Under the pieces are notes generated by a model that did not search any database, was not told the DNA's origin, and worked only from the letters and a program-made list of their open reading frames with translations. DNA of 64,000 bases from Acarospora socialis. Lineage: Eukaryota; Ascomycota; Lecanoromycetes; Acarosporales; Acarosporaceae. Made by a program: the position numbers and the translations under genes. Shown one piece after another: positions 34,522 to 45,881 of the stretch (positions are counted from its first letter, which is position 1; the number at the start of each line of letters is the position of its first letter). The stretch lies in NCBI GenBank assembly GCA_025617375.2, contig JAMYGW020000006.1, forward strand, positions 1,245,001 to 1,309,000, given 5' to 3'.

Positions 34522-35090
34522 TCAGTTTCTGACTGCTTTTGTTTTCTTTGAATTCTTCTTGATCTGTTCAGGTTGAATCACATAACTCAGAAACTCAACT
34601 TTCTTGGTTTTGAACCTGCTTTTAGATTTTTTCACATATAAAGCTCTCTCATTGAGCTTCATCAATACTCTGTGTACATGTTTGTGGTGCTTCTCAAGGT
34701 CTTTCAAATATATGAGGATGTTGTCAAGGTACATGATCACAAAATCATCAAGATACTCTCTCAACATGTTGTTGATTAATCTCTGAAAGATGACTGAAGC
34801 ATTCTTTAGCTCAAACAGCATGACAGTATATTCATAATGTCTGTATCTTGTTCAGAATGCTGTTTTTCATTCTTCATCTTCTTTCATTCTAACTTGATAA
34901 TAGGTGTCCTTAAGGTCTAAGCTTGTAAACCACTTAGTCTTACTTAATTGATCTTGCAACTCTTCTATCAATGGTAGGGAATAACTGTCTTGATGAGTTA
35001 TCTTGTTGAGTTGTCTGTAGTTGACACATAGTCATTTCTTGTCATCTTTCTTTGGTACAAACAGGATCAGGTATTCTGTTGATGACTTTA
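34522..35090 (-). pseudogene. Gypsy reverse transcriptase
   Basis: The minus-strand translation gives CVNYRQLNKIT, FTSLDLKDTYYQVRM, TAFWTRYRHYEY, MLFELKNASVIFQRLIN, then the active-site stretch FVIMYLDNILIYLKD. The YLDD box has become YLDN, a G-to-A type loss of a catalytic aspartate. Stops and further changes break the frame. Confidence 0.9.
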
Positions 35091-36539
35091 ATGATTTAAT
35101 GAATTTTCTCTTTAGATTCTTGTCAAGGTAAGTTCTTACTTTCTTGAGTTGGTCTTTGCTCATTGGGTATAGTGACATTCATTTGAGTTGCTTTCCATTC
35201 AATAGCAGTATTTTGTGATCCCATGACTTATGTTCTGGTAAGCTCATTTTGAGTTGTTTGAGAATTTCATATGTGTCTTCCACTGCACATATTTCTTTTG
35301 TAACTCAATCAATTCATGAATTTCTTCTGCATAATCAGGGCATTTCTAGTACCATGTTGTATCTGATTGATCCCATAACATCAAATGTTATCTTCTGTGA
35401 GTTTTCAAGAATTGAGGTCTTCACACAGATTTTCTCATCAATTCTTTCAATGATTCTGTTCACCATTCTTATGTTGAATGAACAGTGCACTTGCTGTGTC
35501 TCTAATTCCAACATGTTGACTATTTGTCAGCTCATAATGTTACTGTTTGCTTCAGAATCTACCAATGCATTGATTTGATGTTCATCAATCATAATCTTGG
35601 TTCATATTCTATAATCATTGTTCTGTCTTTGAGATGCCACTAGCTTCTGTTTCTTTAGTCTTGTTGAGAAAGCTCTTCATTTTTTGACTCACTTGGTTGT
35701 TTGACTCATCTTCAAAGTTCTTGAAATCATCTTGATTTCTTTCTGACCATAAGACTTGCATACTCTAGGCTGTGCTGCTCAATGCATCTTTTGAAATGTA
35801 ATTGAGGTTCATACTGATTGTATTTCATCTGCAATTGGCTCTCAAAGACTCTTATTCTTTGCAGAAATTCAGATGATATATATTCTTCACTGAAGATTCA
35901 TCTGTCTTCATTCTGCATGATATATTCTTCAGGTAAGCATATCTCAACCTTGTGGCTTTTTGTCTTTCAAACAAGAGATTTTGACAATGTTGCATCATCA
36001 CTGCTGAAACATTCATCTTTAACAGCTGTCATCAGTTTCTCTAACTGATTGCATGCCTTCTGTTCTTTTGCTTCTCTGTGTTGTGCTTTCTGTTTTCAAG
36101 CTTGCATTTCTTGCTTGAGCTCTTGCTTCTCAAATTGAAGCTTTTCTTCTTTCAACACTTGTCATTGGTTCTCAGAGTGCTGGTACTCTGTCTTCAGTCT
36201 CATGTTGATTTTTCATTGATTGACTTCTTCTTGGTCTGCATCTGAATTCAAGGCAATTCAGGTGCTATCACTGTAGTCTTCTTCTATCTGAGTTTCACAA
36301 GTATCAGTCTCTTTAATCTTGGTTTTCAGAACACACAGTTCTTTTTTCACAGTATTGTCTGATCTAGGCCGTCCTGTGATATCATAAGTCCCTTGTTTCT
36401 GGTGTGACTTCTTTGAATAGTATTTGACTTCATTCTTGCTGCTCATGTGGGTTCAACACATGTCATCATAGCAAGCTGTTCAGCTAAGATCATCATGCAC
36501 TACTCCCTTAGTTGTGATTGCAGCTTCCTTCCTTTTTCC

Positions 36540-36615
36540 CTTTGGTTTCTTGCAGTCTTGCGCAAGATGCCCAATAATATTACAATTATAGCATTTTCAC
36601 ATTTCTTGATAGCTT
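36540..36615 (-). pseudogene. Gypsy gag zinc knuckle
   Basis: The minus strand encodes KCYNCNIIGHLAQDCKKPKG, a complete C-x2-C-x4-H-x4-C nucleocapsid knuckle. A stop lies directly before it. Parts of gag continue at higher coordinates up to the 5' LTR. Confidence 0.85.
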
Positions 36616-37432
36616 GAAGACTTCTCTTCTGAGAATTGTTTCTTTTCTTGCAATGCTCTCTTCAGTCTCTGTACTGAAGGTCAATCTTGTTTCATCATGT
36701 TGAGATTCATGAAGTTCAGATAATGTTGTCTTTGATTTTCTCTATTGACTCATTCTGTTCATCTCTGATGTCAGTAGTCTTTTCTTTTCATCTGTTGCTC
36801 TCATTGGTGGTCATCTATTGTGATTGTCTTGTTGATAAGTTCTTGTAGATCATCTGACCTGTTGCTTTGTGCAATCTCATCTTTGATAGATTTCTTCAAG
36901 CTTCAATAATAAGTTGATGCTAACTGATCTGAGTTTCATTGCATAAGCACCACAATTCATTGAAACTCTGCCACATACTTGACTGCAAATTCTTCTTGCT
37001 GTAATGTGTGAATTTTTTGTTTTGCTGCACATTTCTCATCAACCACCTCAAAGATTCTTCTCAGCTCTTCTTTGAACTGCATTCAGTTCTCTATGCAAGA
37101 TGTATTTCATTCTTGATCAGGAATGCTCTTGACCATGAACTTGTTGAGCTGTGATTTGATTCAGTCAAATGCCATGTCCTTCATGTAGAATGTTGTGAAT
37201 AAAACTCTGTTGATGTTGCTTTCAAACTTCTTTTGGTTGAAGCTGACATACAGGTCAATCTGGGCAAGAAATTGCCTCAGAGTTCATCAATCTCCTGTAA
37301 AGTTCTCTGGAGTCTTGACTTTGAGTACTTTGTGATTGATGTTGACTATCTTTGTTGATTTGATGCTCTGTGACACACTGTCTGAGGTTGATTCTTTGAA
37401 TGACATTCTTTATATTGTAAGGGTGTTCAAAG

Positions 37433-37748
37433 TGTTACATCCCAACTGAGATTTCTCGGTTATAGGGCTAGGGTTTGTGCTCTTTGATATAAAGGTTCAA
37501 AGGTTCTAGGTAAACAGTAGCTTTGTATTGCATAACTAGATGAGTTGAACACAATCAATTTCATAAGAGAATCAATCCTACTATATAGAAACAAGCACAC
37601 TGACACACCTCATGCTTCAGTGTTTCAGTGTGTCCCTGACACACACTCACAAGAAAACACCTGACATTTTGTTGTTTCATGCTCAGATCTATGCCCCTCA
37701 GGTGTATTTCTGTGTTTCACTATTTCTTTTTGGGGTATGGTTGTAACA
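37433..37748 (-). repeat. Gypsy 5' LTR
   Basis: 316-bp partner of 31710-32025. It has CA at several sites where the other copy has TG (TGTTACATCC, ATTGCATAAC, GAAACAAGC). Confidence 0.95.
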
Positions 37749-38201
37749 CTTAATCAGTTACTCAATATTGACATAATTTAAGTGATTTAATCAACAGTGT
37801 CACATTTTAAAAGATATCTTGAACTCTTTATTAATCACAAAAACATAAAACTGAGATGTATTGTTGAGTTATAGTCAGAATAAGTCATCAACTTCAGATG
37901 CATATCTGATGATTTTATCATTATAATGTAAAATGCAATTCTTCATATTGAACATAATGTCTTCAACTCATATACAAATACTGAAAATAAGATTTGCAGA
38001 GATGATAAAAAAGTGTATAATATTATTGAGAATGATCTCTTGTATATTTTCATCAGAACAAATTAGATATAGAGAGACTTGACTTTTTTTTATAATTTTA
38101 GCTGTTTCATTAGCTGTAAGAAGAAATCTATCAATAGATTTATAAATGATGAAAAACTCACATGTTGAGCACAAGTGATCAGAGACTGCAGTGTTGACAG
38201 T

Positions 38202-38579
38202 TTATATGTTTATGATACAAGACTCAATGATATGAGCATGAAAATAAAGTTCAACAATGTTATAAACTTCAAAATAAAGCTCAGAAACATGAACTTCAGA
38301 ATAAAGCTTGATGATGTAAGTATCAGAATGAAGTTTGTTGATATGAGTTATAAAGTTAAGAATTGTAGTATTGTTATTATTAAACTTAAATGAAGTGAAT
38401 AACTTAGTCACTTTGTCTTTGTTCTTGCTCTTTTGCTTAGCAAACTTAGTCACATTAAATTTCTTTTTCTTATGAAAATATTTAAGAAAGCAGTTATGTT
38501 TTTCATGATTAGTCTTCTTGCAGTGAGTGTAAAGAAGTAACAACATCAATTTGAAGTTTAATTTAAAAATCAAGTTCAA
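38202..38579 (-). pseudogene. Copia gag zinc-knuckle remnant
   Basis: The minus strand reads YTHCKKTNHEKHNCFLKYF. The copia gag knuckle C-x2-C-x4-H-x4-C is visible with its first Cys changed to Tyr. The rest of the open frame is AT-driven low complexity and no longer resembles a protein. Confidence 0.7.
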
Positions 38580-39450
38580 GTTCTTGCTTCAAAAGATCAT
38601 GATCACTGAAATCTTGTTATTCTTCATTTTAATCTCATCAATAAGTTTAACAGCAAGAGTATCAAAAATAGAAGTAATGACTTAAATAAATTGACATTTA
38701 ACTGTGACAAAGACATTAAAAGTAAATCTCAGATTGTTAAGAAGAACTGTGAGTATAACTCAGTCTGAAAAGATAAAATTCATCTCTTTTAAATGTTGTG
38801 ACAAAGTCTTAAGCTGATCAACATAGTTCTCAATGAACTTAAAAATGTCATAATAATGACTGAGAAGTATAGTGAACATGAGATATCTGACATTGAATTC
38901 TTAAATCTCATACAACTTCTTCAGTTTTAATCACATTTGATGAACAAATAAATCTTAAATGAAACTTTTAAAGTCATTCTGACAAGAAAGAACTATAATA
39001 ACACATGTTCTATCATTTTCTCTACTTCAGATGATGTATTTCAACAAGAATTTTAAATTCAGATTGTTGACTGCTTCAGAGACAACAATAAATTTAGAGA
39101 AAGTGCTGAAAACAATAGTTCATAGATTTTTGTTCATAAGAACAAACTTGACATTGATAATTCATGAGACATAGTTATTAGTGTCAGCAAGATGAGAAAA
39201 GTTGAAAATGCTGTTTAAGAAAGTCATAATTATGTGAATTATATCTGCAGAATGAACATTAAAATGTATAGATTATTGAGAAGATGAAAGAAGAACATTA
39301 TTCAAGAATATTGAAGTGATAAAAAAATTGTTCAAGAAAGTATTCAGATAGATTATTGAAACAAGAAAAGATGCTGTTGAAATGATGACAGCAAGATCAA
39401 TTGAAAACAAAAAAACATTCTAAATAAGACAGAAAGCTGAGCTCATAATT

Positions 39451-39624
39451 TGTTGAAATTGAAACATTTTTATTGTTTAATATTAGATGTCTTAATTATC
39501 TAGAAGACTAGAATACACAAAGAATAATGTTTGTGCATGATGACTAAGTGTATCATGTGACACAGAAGATTTCAACACTAGACTGAATAGAGTTGAACTT
39601 CTAAAGAGTCTTCTAATTTCAATA
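39451..39624 (-). repeat. Copia 5' LTR
   Basis: 174-bp partner of 28144-28317. It has TG where the other copy has CA at three sites, and its terminal CA has become TA. Confidence 0.9.
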
Positions 39625-40185
39625 GATATGAATTTAAAATCTGAGATTTAGTTTTAAATGTATGTAATTCTTAGTTTCTCAGTCATAAAGACTGCTTTTA
39701 AGTGAATGTGTATCTGAAGTCTTTAAACTGCAAAATGTTAGTCTTTATTTGTTGAATCTTTAATTTTTCAAGTAAAAAATTCATGTTTTGAGTCTCAAGT
39801 TATGTGTCAGTTATTTTGAGTTAATAATTACATAAAAAAAAAAGACCTTAATCAGACAGATAGATCGTCTATTTAGGAGGGATTCTTATTAGCTGAGGAT
39901 TAATTAAGAGAGTATTATATAAGATGTGCAGGCTGCAGGTGTGGGCTTTTTCGCCGCACCCTTACAAGCATGGCCCCCATCGTTATTATTAATACTACTG
40001 ATAGGATGAGATATCCCTTCGCACCTGTGGTACGAACTACCACAGCATTCAGCGAGGCCGAAGTCTTCTCTGACGATGGTTTGCTCTCCTTCTCTGGGAA
40101 CTGATGATGTCCAGGCGGGCCACTTACTTACTTGCTTAATTCTAGTATAGTTGTTATCACGAATATCTCGAAGTTCACTGTCTCA
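39625..40185. other. Edge of the nest and upstream region of the STAND gene
   Basis: Bases 39625 to about 39870 are AT-rich and CpG-free, like 28040-28143, and are probably the interrupted older element or spacer. From about 39870 base composition returns to normal. An ATG at 39970 opens 38 codons ending at 40102, but no phase-compatible splice to the STAND frame was found. Confidence 0.45.
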
Positions 40186-43100
40186 ATGCCTCTTAAAGCT
40201 GGTGCAACTGTTCGGATGGTTAATGTTGATGCCTGTGTACAAAAGTCGGAGCTCAGCGAGTTTCTCACGAACCACGGTCTAAGATCAGTTTTGCATCTCT
40301 CTCTGTGCCCAAGTTCCTCTGGACACGATGCTATGCAGGTTGCCACAATCACTTTGAGAACGCCGTCAGAAGCAAAGAGGTCACTGGCCTTGACAGGAAA
40401 AGTGTTGCGGAGGTTCAAAATTGCGGTTGATATTGACTTTATGGGCTTGACTGTTCTCGCTGCACCGAAGGAACCGCAACTGGAGTAAGCTGAAGCCTTC
40501 TTGCCTGTACTGCTCATCACAGCTGATGTGACCACCAAATAACTACTAGTATCATCGCTCTCCATGGTCTCAATGGCCACGCATTTGAAACCTGGGTCTA
40601 TCACAACGATGGACAGCCCGATAAGGAAGCCATGTGGCTCCGGGACTTCCTGCCCGGAAACACTCCATCAGCGCGGATAATGGTCTATGGATACAATTCG
40701 GCGTTGGTGGGTTCAAACACATCTGTGAGCGGGATTAAGGATTTTGCCTACGACCTACTGCAGCGCATCCTTGACGATAGAACAACCGATAAGGTAGGCG
40801 TTACAACGACCACTCTTACTCGGGACTCTTCGAACAACTTATGGATTATTCTTAGGCAAAGAGAAGACCCATTGTATTCATATGTCATTCGTTAGGAGGA
40901 ATTGTGGTGAAGCAGGTAAGTCATTACTACAGGATTTATGTTTGAGAGGCATGGAGCTTCAGACGGTCCAGACTGAATTGTTCGAAAGGCTCTTATCCTT
41001 GCTCACGCAGAACGTTGCCGCTACCCATGCCTCTGGGACGCTACTTATTCAGTCTTATTTCTCGCCACTCCCCATGGAGGCAGTAAGAGTACAGACCTTG
41101 CGGTTTTACTCTCGAACATCGCATCCCTAGCGTTTCAGAAGCCTGCAAAGCAACTTTTAGATACTCTTAGACTTGACTCTAGCACTCTCTGCAAACTAGC
41201 GGTCGACTTTCATGCTCTACCATCTGAAATCAATATTGTCAGCTTCTATGAACGCAGGAAGACCCCTGTCCTCAACTCCTTGGTAATTCAGTCTGAGCAT
41301 CCGATATTGCTATGGCTAATTGAAGCAAGGTGGTTGACGAGCAGTCATCGCTGCTCGGACACAAGGACGAGCGATTGATCCCTATTGATGCTACTCACAG
41401 TGGCATCTGCAAGTTCAGCGGGCCATCTCATTCTTTGTTCGCCCCAGTCTTGGCACAAGTGAAAAGGTGCTGCCGAGACTCACCTAGCGTAATAAAGACA
41501 CGGTTTGATGATAGAAGACTCCCAGGTATGCGAGTACTCCTTGGGGATGTAAAGATGCTGACACTTTGGAAGCGATGGCAAGACACCATTCAGTCTCAGG
41601 AGGCCATCACTTTATCGTCCCGCAGGCCAAGAACCCTTACTTTTCGGGAAGAGAGAGCGAGCTGGCACTGCTCGACAAGTACCTGACAGAGGCGGACTAT
41701 GACGCTTGCTCAACCTACCCCATCGTTGCGGTGCATGGCCTAGGTGGCGTTGGGTATGCCAAATCTTGGCTAGCGTTTCGCGGACTCGGCCCTGCTAAAT
41801 TTCACGCGTTCTGTTAGGAAAACTCAATTGATCACCGAGTATGTCTACACAAGGAAGATGAAGAAACCAAATGCCTCAGTCTTCTGGGTTACCGCCACAA
41901 GTGAGGAGAGTATTGATCTCCAATTCCGGCAGATTGCAGAACAGTTACTCAAAACCAGTGCATCGGCTGATGAGTCGGAACACACGAAGCAGAACGCTCA
42001 GTCATCAGAGAGGAGTGTACCACATGGTCAGGATGCAGTTGGTAATGTAGCCAACCTAGAAGCAGCAACTTACTCGGGGCTCAGATACGTGCAGAACTGG
42101 ATGCTCGCACCAGGTCACGAAGACTGGTTACTGATCTTGGATAATTTGGATGACATTCAGATCAATGTTCGCCGGCTTCTCCCACTCGGAGCTGCTGGAA
42201 GCGTTGTGATAACAACGCGAGACCGCAGGGTTATCGGGTCTATTGCAACTTCAGTTATTCTGTTGAATGCAATGGAATCACCAGATGCTGAGCGTTTACT
42301 TCTTCGACTTCAGAAGTGGAACAGCAGTCTTGACTGGGGAAATCCTGAGTCTCATCCAGAGTATGATGCCATACAACTGATCGTCCAAGAGCTTAATGGA
42401 TTTCCACTTGCAATTGCTCAAGCTGCCGCCTTTATTCGAGAAAACACTCCTATGCAATTTCAGGAGTATCTGAATTTCCTGAAGCCACGAAGTGAGGACA
42501 GAGAACTACTCATGAGGTTTAAAGAAGCCAATCCAGACTACCCAGAGTCTGTCATGACGACCTGGGAGATATCTCTCCGCTACCTTGAGAGGACACAAAG
42601 CCGAGCATCTAAGATTCTCCAACTTCTTGGGTTCTTCAACCATTCTCAGATTGCAGAGAGTCTATTAACCAGTGTTACTAAGGACACCATATGGAGATAT
42701 GCTTCAAGATACGAAAAGAGAAGGCTATCAACCAAGCTCCAAACCGAGTTGGCATACTTAAAACATGATGTAGGGTTCCGCACCGCAATTGGCGCTTTGA
42801 CGTCGCTGTCTCTTGTCAAAAGAGACTTGGTTCGTCACCTCGGCCCAGTACTATCAGTGAATCCGTTAGTACACGAATGGAGTAGGGTTCGCCTTAACTC
42901 AAGTCCAGCACAGCAAGCCAATTACTCGATAAGTGCAACGCTAATCTTATACCAGTCCTTCCCCCTGGACTTAATTACCAGAGTATACGATGAGCCACTC
43001 GAGGATTCAAAGGGAATGTATAGCCGAGTTGACCAGGTCATGCTGCAACTGAAGAGTGTGCTTCTTAATCTACGCGACTATCATGCATATGCAGATTCTT

Positions 43101-45321
43101 CCCCTATTGAGTGCTTCATACTGTGTGGGACACTTCTCTTAGCTTCTTACGAAAAGCATTCAATCTATCATCGACCGATTGACAAGAGCATGGTTACTGA
43201 TATACGCCAAACAATGACAATGATAGAATCGCAAATTGAGCCCAGGTGCAGGCCAATTCATTCGATAATATCTACAGCACTCGCAAACCTGTATCTGTCG
43301 AGCTCCAGTCTCCACGCAAAATCTCGGGTCTACGAAGTTCTGAAATCTGTTACGCTTGTAGACGCCTTGGAAGACTGCGATGCTTCACTACTGATGCTAC
43401 TTGTTACTGTTATCAACGACATCTCAAATCGCGCTAGCAAGACACAGCAAAGCCTTTACGATCTAGTGGGAGCAGCGCACAAAGTGAAGGATGTTCGATC
43501 TTCAAGCAATGTTCAACAGTCCAATAAAGTCATCATACCACCAGACGTCAAACACAGGGAGTTGGATGTACAAGTCTTCAGCGAGCTTCATCGAGTACTA
43601 GCTTCTGCGCCTCACGTCTCAGCATTCGTTCGACAAGTATCTCTCTACGTTGATATTTGTCTGGTCAAACTCATGACTCCGTATGAGTACCATGCGTGTT
43701 CAGGCCTCAGTCTTGTGGATATCCTCTCCTCTGCGAGCCTAGCACATCTTCATTGCAATGAAAAGGCCGCGTACATCTGCCTTGGTGCGAAGCTGCTTCT
43801 TGAAGACACACGATATTGGGATTTCGACGGCCTCAGAAGAATCTTCTCACTTGCGATGAGGGAGTGTTTAGTCACTTTGAAAGAGCTTCAAGAGGAACGT
43901 GAAAAGGATCAAGCGAAGCTGACAGTGGCAAGATGGTCACACAGTGGCTATATATCAAGCAGCTTTGGAAGAGCCGATTCTACCATCGACTCTTCGAAAA
44001 CTCCACGATATCTGCTCTCGGTCTTCGGTTCTTTCGATTATATTTGGTCAACCACCTTCCGAGTCGCCGAGGCTATCTCCGACCCGAAATCACTATGGAA
44101 AGTTTCGGGTCAAAGTGGCAGTTATCATGGAGCACTAAATCATACACAGAGACAGTACGCCCCGCGACTCATTAATAAAGCTAGAACAGTCTTCGCCTAC
44201 GTCAAAGCTCGGGGTTTTCAACATCAGATCATATACCTAGAAACTACATACTTGCCGATTCTGGATGATAGACAGGGCTTGATTGGAATCTTCACGCATT
44301 TGGAAGATTGGCCCGCTGTCTCCGGTTTAGTACAGGAAGTGTTGCAATGCAAAATAATTGTGAATAGCTATAACGAGACAAGGCATAAGCCATGGGAGCT
44401 GGAGGAGGCAAAGTCAGATATTGGCAATCACAGTGAGCCAGGGGAGCCTCGTCTTGATGCCAGGGAAGTCAACAAACAATCTTCCAAGTCTCATGCTGCC
44501 TGGTTGCCGTTCTTGAGAAGAAGCCGGAGACAAGGTATGTGAAGCATACGGATCGGCTTAACCTATACTTATATGCTCTAGGACAATCACAACTCGAACC
44601 AGTCAAGCAAAATTCAATGTCCGCCGATCAAATGCGAGCTTCACCTGCATTATATTCAGATGAGCAAAGGCAATGGGAGTCCATATTTGCTGCCCGACTA
44701 GACAAAGCGGCCGGTCAATTGCTGTCACGAAAAGTGAAGATGCTGCCAGTCACAACCAAATTTGATCCAAACAGCATACTAGATCGGCTTCAACTTCCAG
44801 ATTCCTGCAGATGTCTGACCTATGATAATGTCGATAGTACTATTGCTTCGTTCATCACCTTGGTGGAGAAACAATGCCGTCTGCCATCCAACCAAGTGCA
44901 AGTTTTCGAAGCCAAGCTGAGCGCAGTTAAAGGGATTGAAGGATTGGCGCCGAAGCATCTAGGCCGACTGGAGTTGATCTTCCAGCTCTCGTGCATATTG
45001 CTGGACTGGTTGGCCAAGGCTGAGGATCAGGAGAACCGTGGTTGGTGAGCTGTGATAGAACTCCACCTCAACGGACTGAGTTGATTTTAAAATAGCCTGG
45101 TTCGCCGACCAAGTAAGATCTTCGAAGATTACGGGGCCTTCTCCGACTCGGATGACTCCGAACAAGAAGAAGGAAATGACGCCGAGGAGAGTGATGGGGA
45201 GTCTTCGTCAGACCAGTCTACGGGGCATCTCGCGAGTGAGATGATAGCTGGACAGCGAACAGCCAGTGGCTCGAGTCGCGTTTCGGAAGAGTGTCTCTGG
45301 GAGGATCATTTTTGGGGCTAG
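40186..45321 (+). CDS. STAND/NLR-like protein: RRM-like segment, serine hydrolase, NB-ARC, C-terminal helices
   Basis: Nine exons (40186-40484, 40550-40793, 40856-40915, 40989-41282, 41330-41466, 41526-41753, 41818-44534, 44582-45044, 45096-45321) give 1,555 aa without a stop. Residues 1-95 look RRM-like. A hydrolase of the DUF676/PGAP1 kind follows: IIALHGLNGHAFETW, nucleophile Ser193 in FICHSLGGIVVKQ (formed by splicing), VLFLATPHGG and a late THSGICKF block. NB-ARC: the P-loop GLGGVGKTQLI is spliced (Lys422), then LLILDNLDD (525-533), VVITTRDRR and GFPLAIAQAAAF. The long C-terminal part is helical without clear repeats and ends in an acidic Ser-rich tail. Such fungal proteins act as signal sensors in cell death and non-self recognition; the trigger here is unknown. 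The donor at 41467 (GTGCTG) is weak. An upstream start is possible. Confidence 0.88.
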
Positions 45322-45881
45322 TAGGGCATGGTTCACCGGCACCATAACTCGGCCGCGCGAACTTTAGGGTCTCGGTAATGATACATGACTTAGATCTTTT
45401 GCCATGCTCGACCGGTCTCTATGAAGCCATGATGTACACACGTAGGGTGCTAAGTGTACAACGTGGAAACCTACCGACACCCAAAGGCCGTCCCCTCCTA
45501 CAGGCTGGCCTGGTCGCACTCGGTGTTGCGTCTGTTGTCGACCTCTTGGGCACCGAACCCTTCTTCAAGTAACAATGGTCGTTGTAGCGGCGGCCAACTG
45601 GCCCGGGAATCGCCAGAGGCTGCAGGATTCATGACATGAAACTGTATCTGCTCGAAGCCAGTCATGACCGAGGCTAGCCGTTGAATATCACAAGAGACTC
45701 CAGTGTTCGAAGCTACTTTGATACCGTATATAAGGTACCTTGTAGGCTATGCCTAACAGCCTCGGCACCTCCCGCACTATCATCCCAAAGTCCAACTCAC
45801 AAACAACAACCACCACCACATTCCCATAAAACCCCACTACCCACCCCTTCAACCAAACTGCCCCCTTTACCCAACCTGAAA
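45322..45881. other. Intergenic region upstream of PEX4
   Basis: No gene is supported. The last 100 bases before the PEX4 start are C- and A-rich, as in other promoters of this window. Confidence 0.4.

Larger units (their letters stand above)
31710..37748 (-). mobile_element. Ty3/gypsy LTR retrotransposon nested in the copia element
   Basis: The 6,039-bp element has 316-bp LTRs at 31710-32025 and 37433-37748 (ends TGTTA and TAACA). A perfect 5-bp target duplication, cttaa, lies at 31705-31709 and 37749-37753. A purine-rich tract on the minus strand at 32026-32041 adjoins the 3' LTR. Order on the minus strand is gag zinc knuckle, reverse transcriptase, RNase H region, integrase with H2C2-type finger, and a C-terminal chromodomain-adjacent segment: integrase after reverse transcriptase, the gypsy order. 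Frames are broken but far better preserved than in the host copia element, and a few CpG sites survive, so it is the younger insertion. An open frame on the opposite strand (32109-32621) lies between pol and the 3' LTR. Confidence 0.95.
28144..39624 (-). mobile_element. Ty1/copia LTR retrotransposon, decayed, split by a gypsy element
   Basis: Two 174-bp direct repeats (28144-28317 and 39451-39624) bound the element. Both start TGTTGAAA; the left ends TTTCAACA and the right has decayed to TTTCAATA. The flanks show a perfect 5-bp target duplication, gatat, at 28139-28143 and 39625-39629. Without the insertion at 31710-37748 (and its duplicated 5 bp) the element is about 5.4 kb, normal for copia. 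Order on the minus strand is gag knuckle (about 38.5 kb), integrase (31.4-31.7 kb), reverse transcriptase (about 30.0 kb), which is the copia order. All frames are broken by many stops. The interior outside the gypsy insertion is AT-rich, and I saw no CG dinucleotide in it on reading. Confidence 0.92.

Noticed and set aside
39970-40104. ATG at 39970 (MAPIVIINTTDRM) as the start of the STAND gene
   Set aside because: The frame stops after 38 codons, and no donor in it gives a phase that joins the RRM-like frame without meeting a stop. The ATG at 40186 is preferred, though an upstream leader is not excluded.
41526-41554. 29-nt intron between hydrolase and NB-ARC exons
   Set aside because: Shorter than any other intron here (50 nt or more). 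The alternative 41467-41525 is 59 nt and gives a sensible linker.
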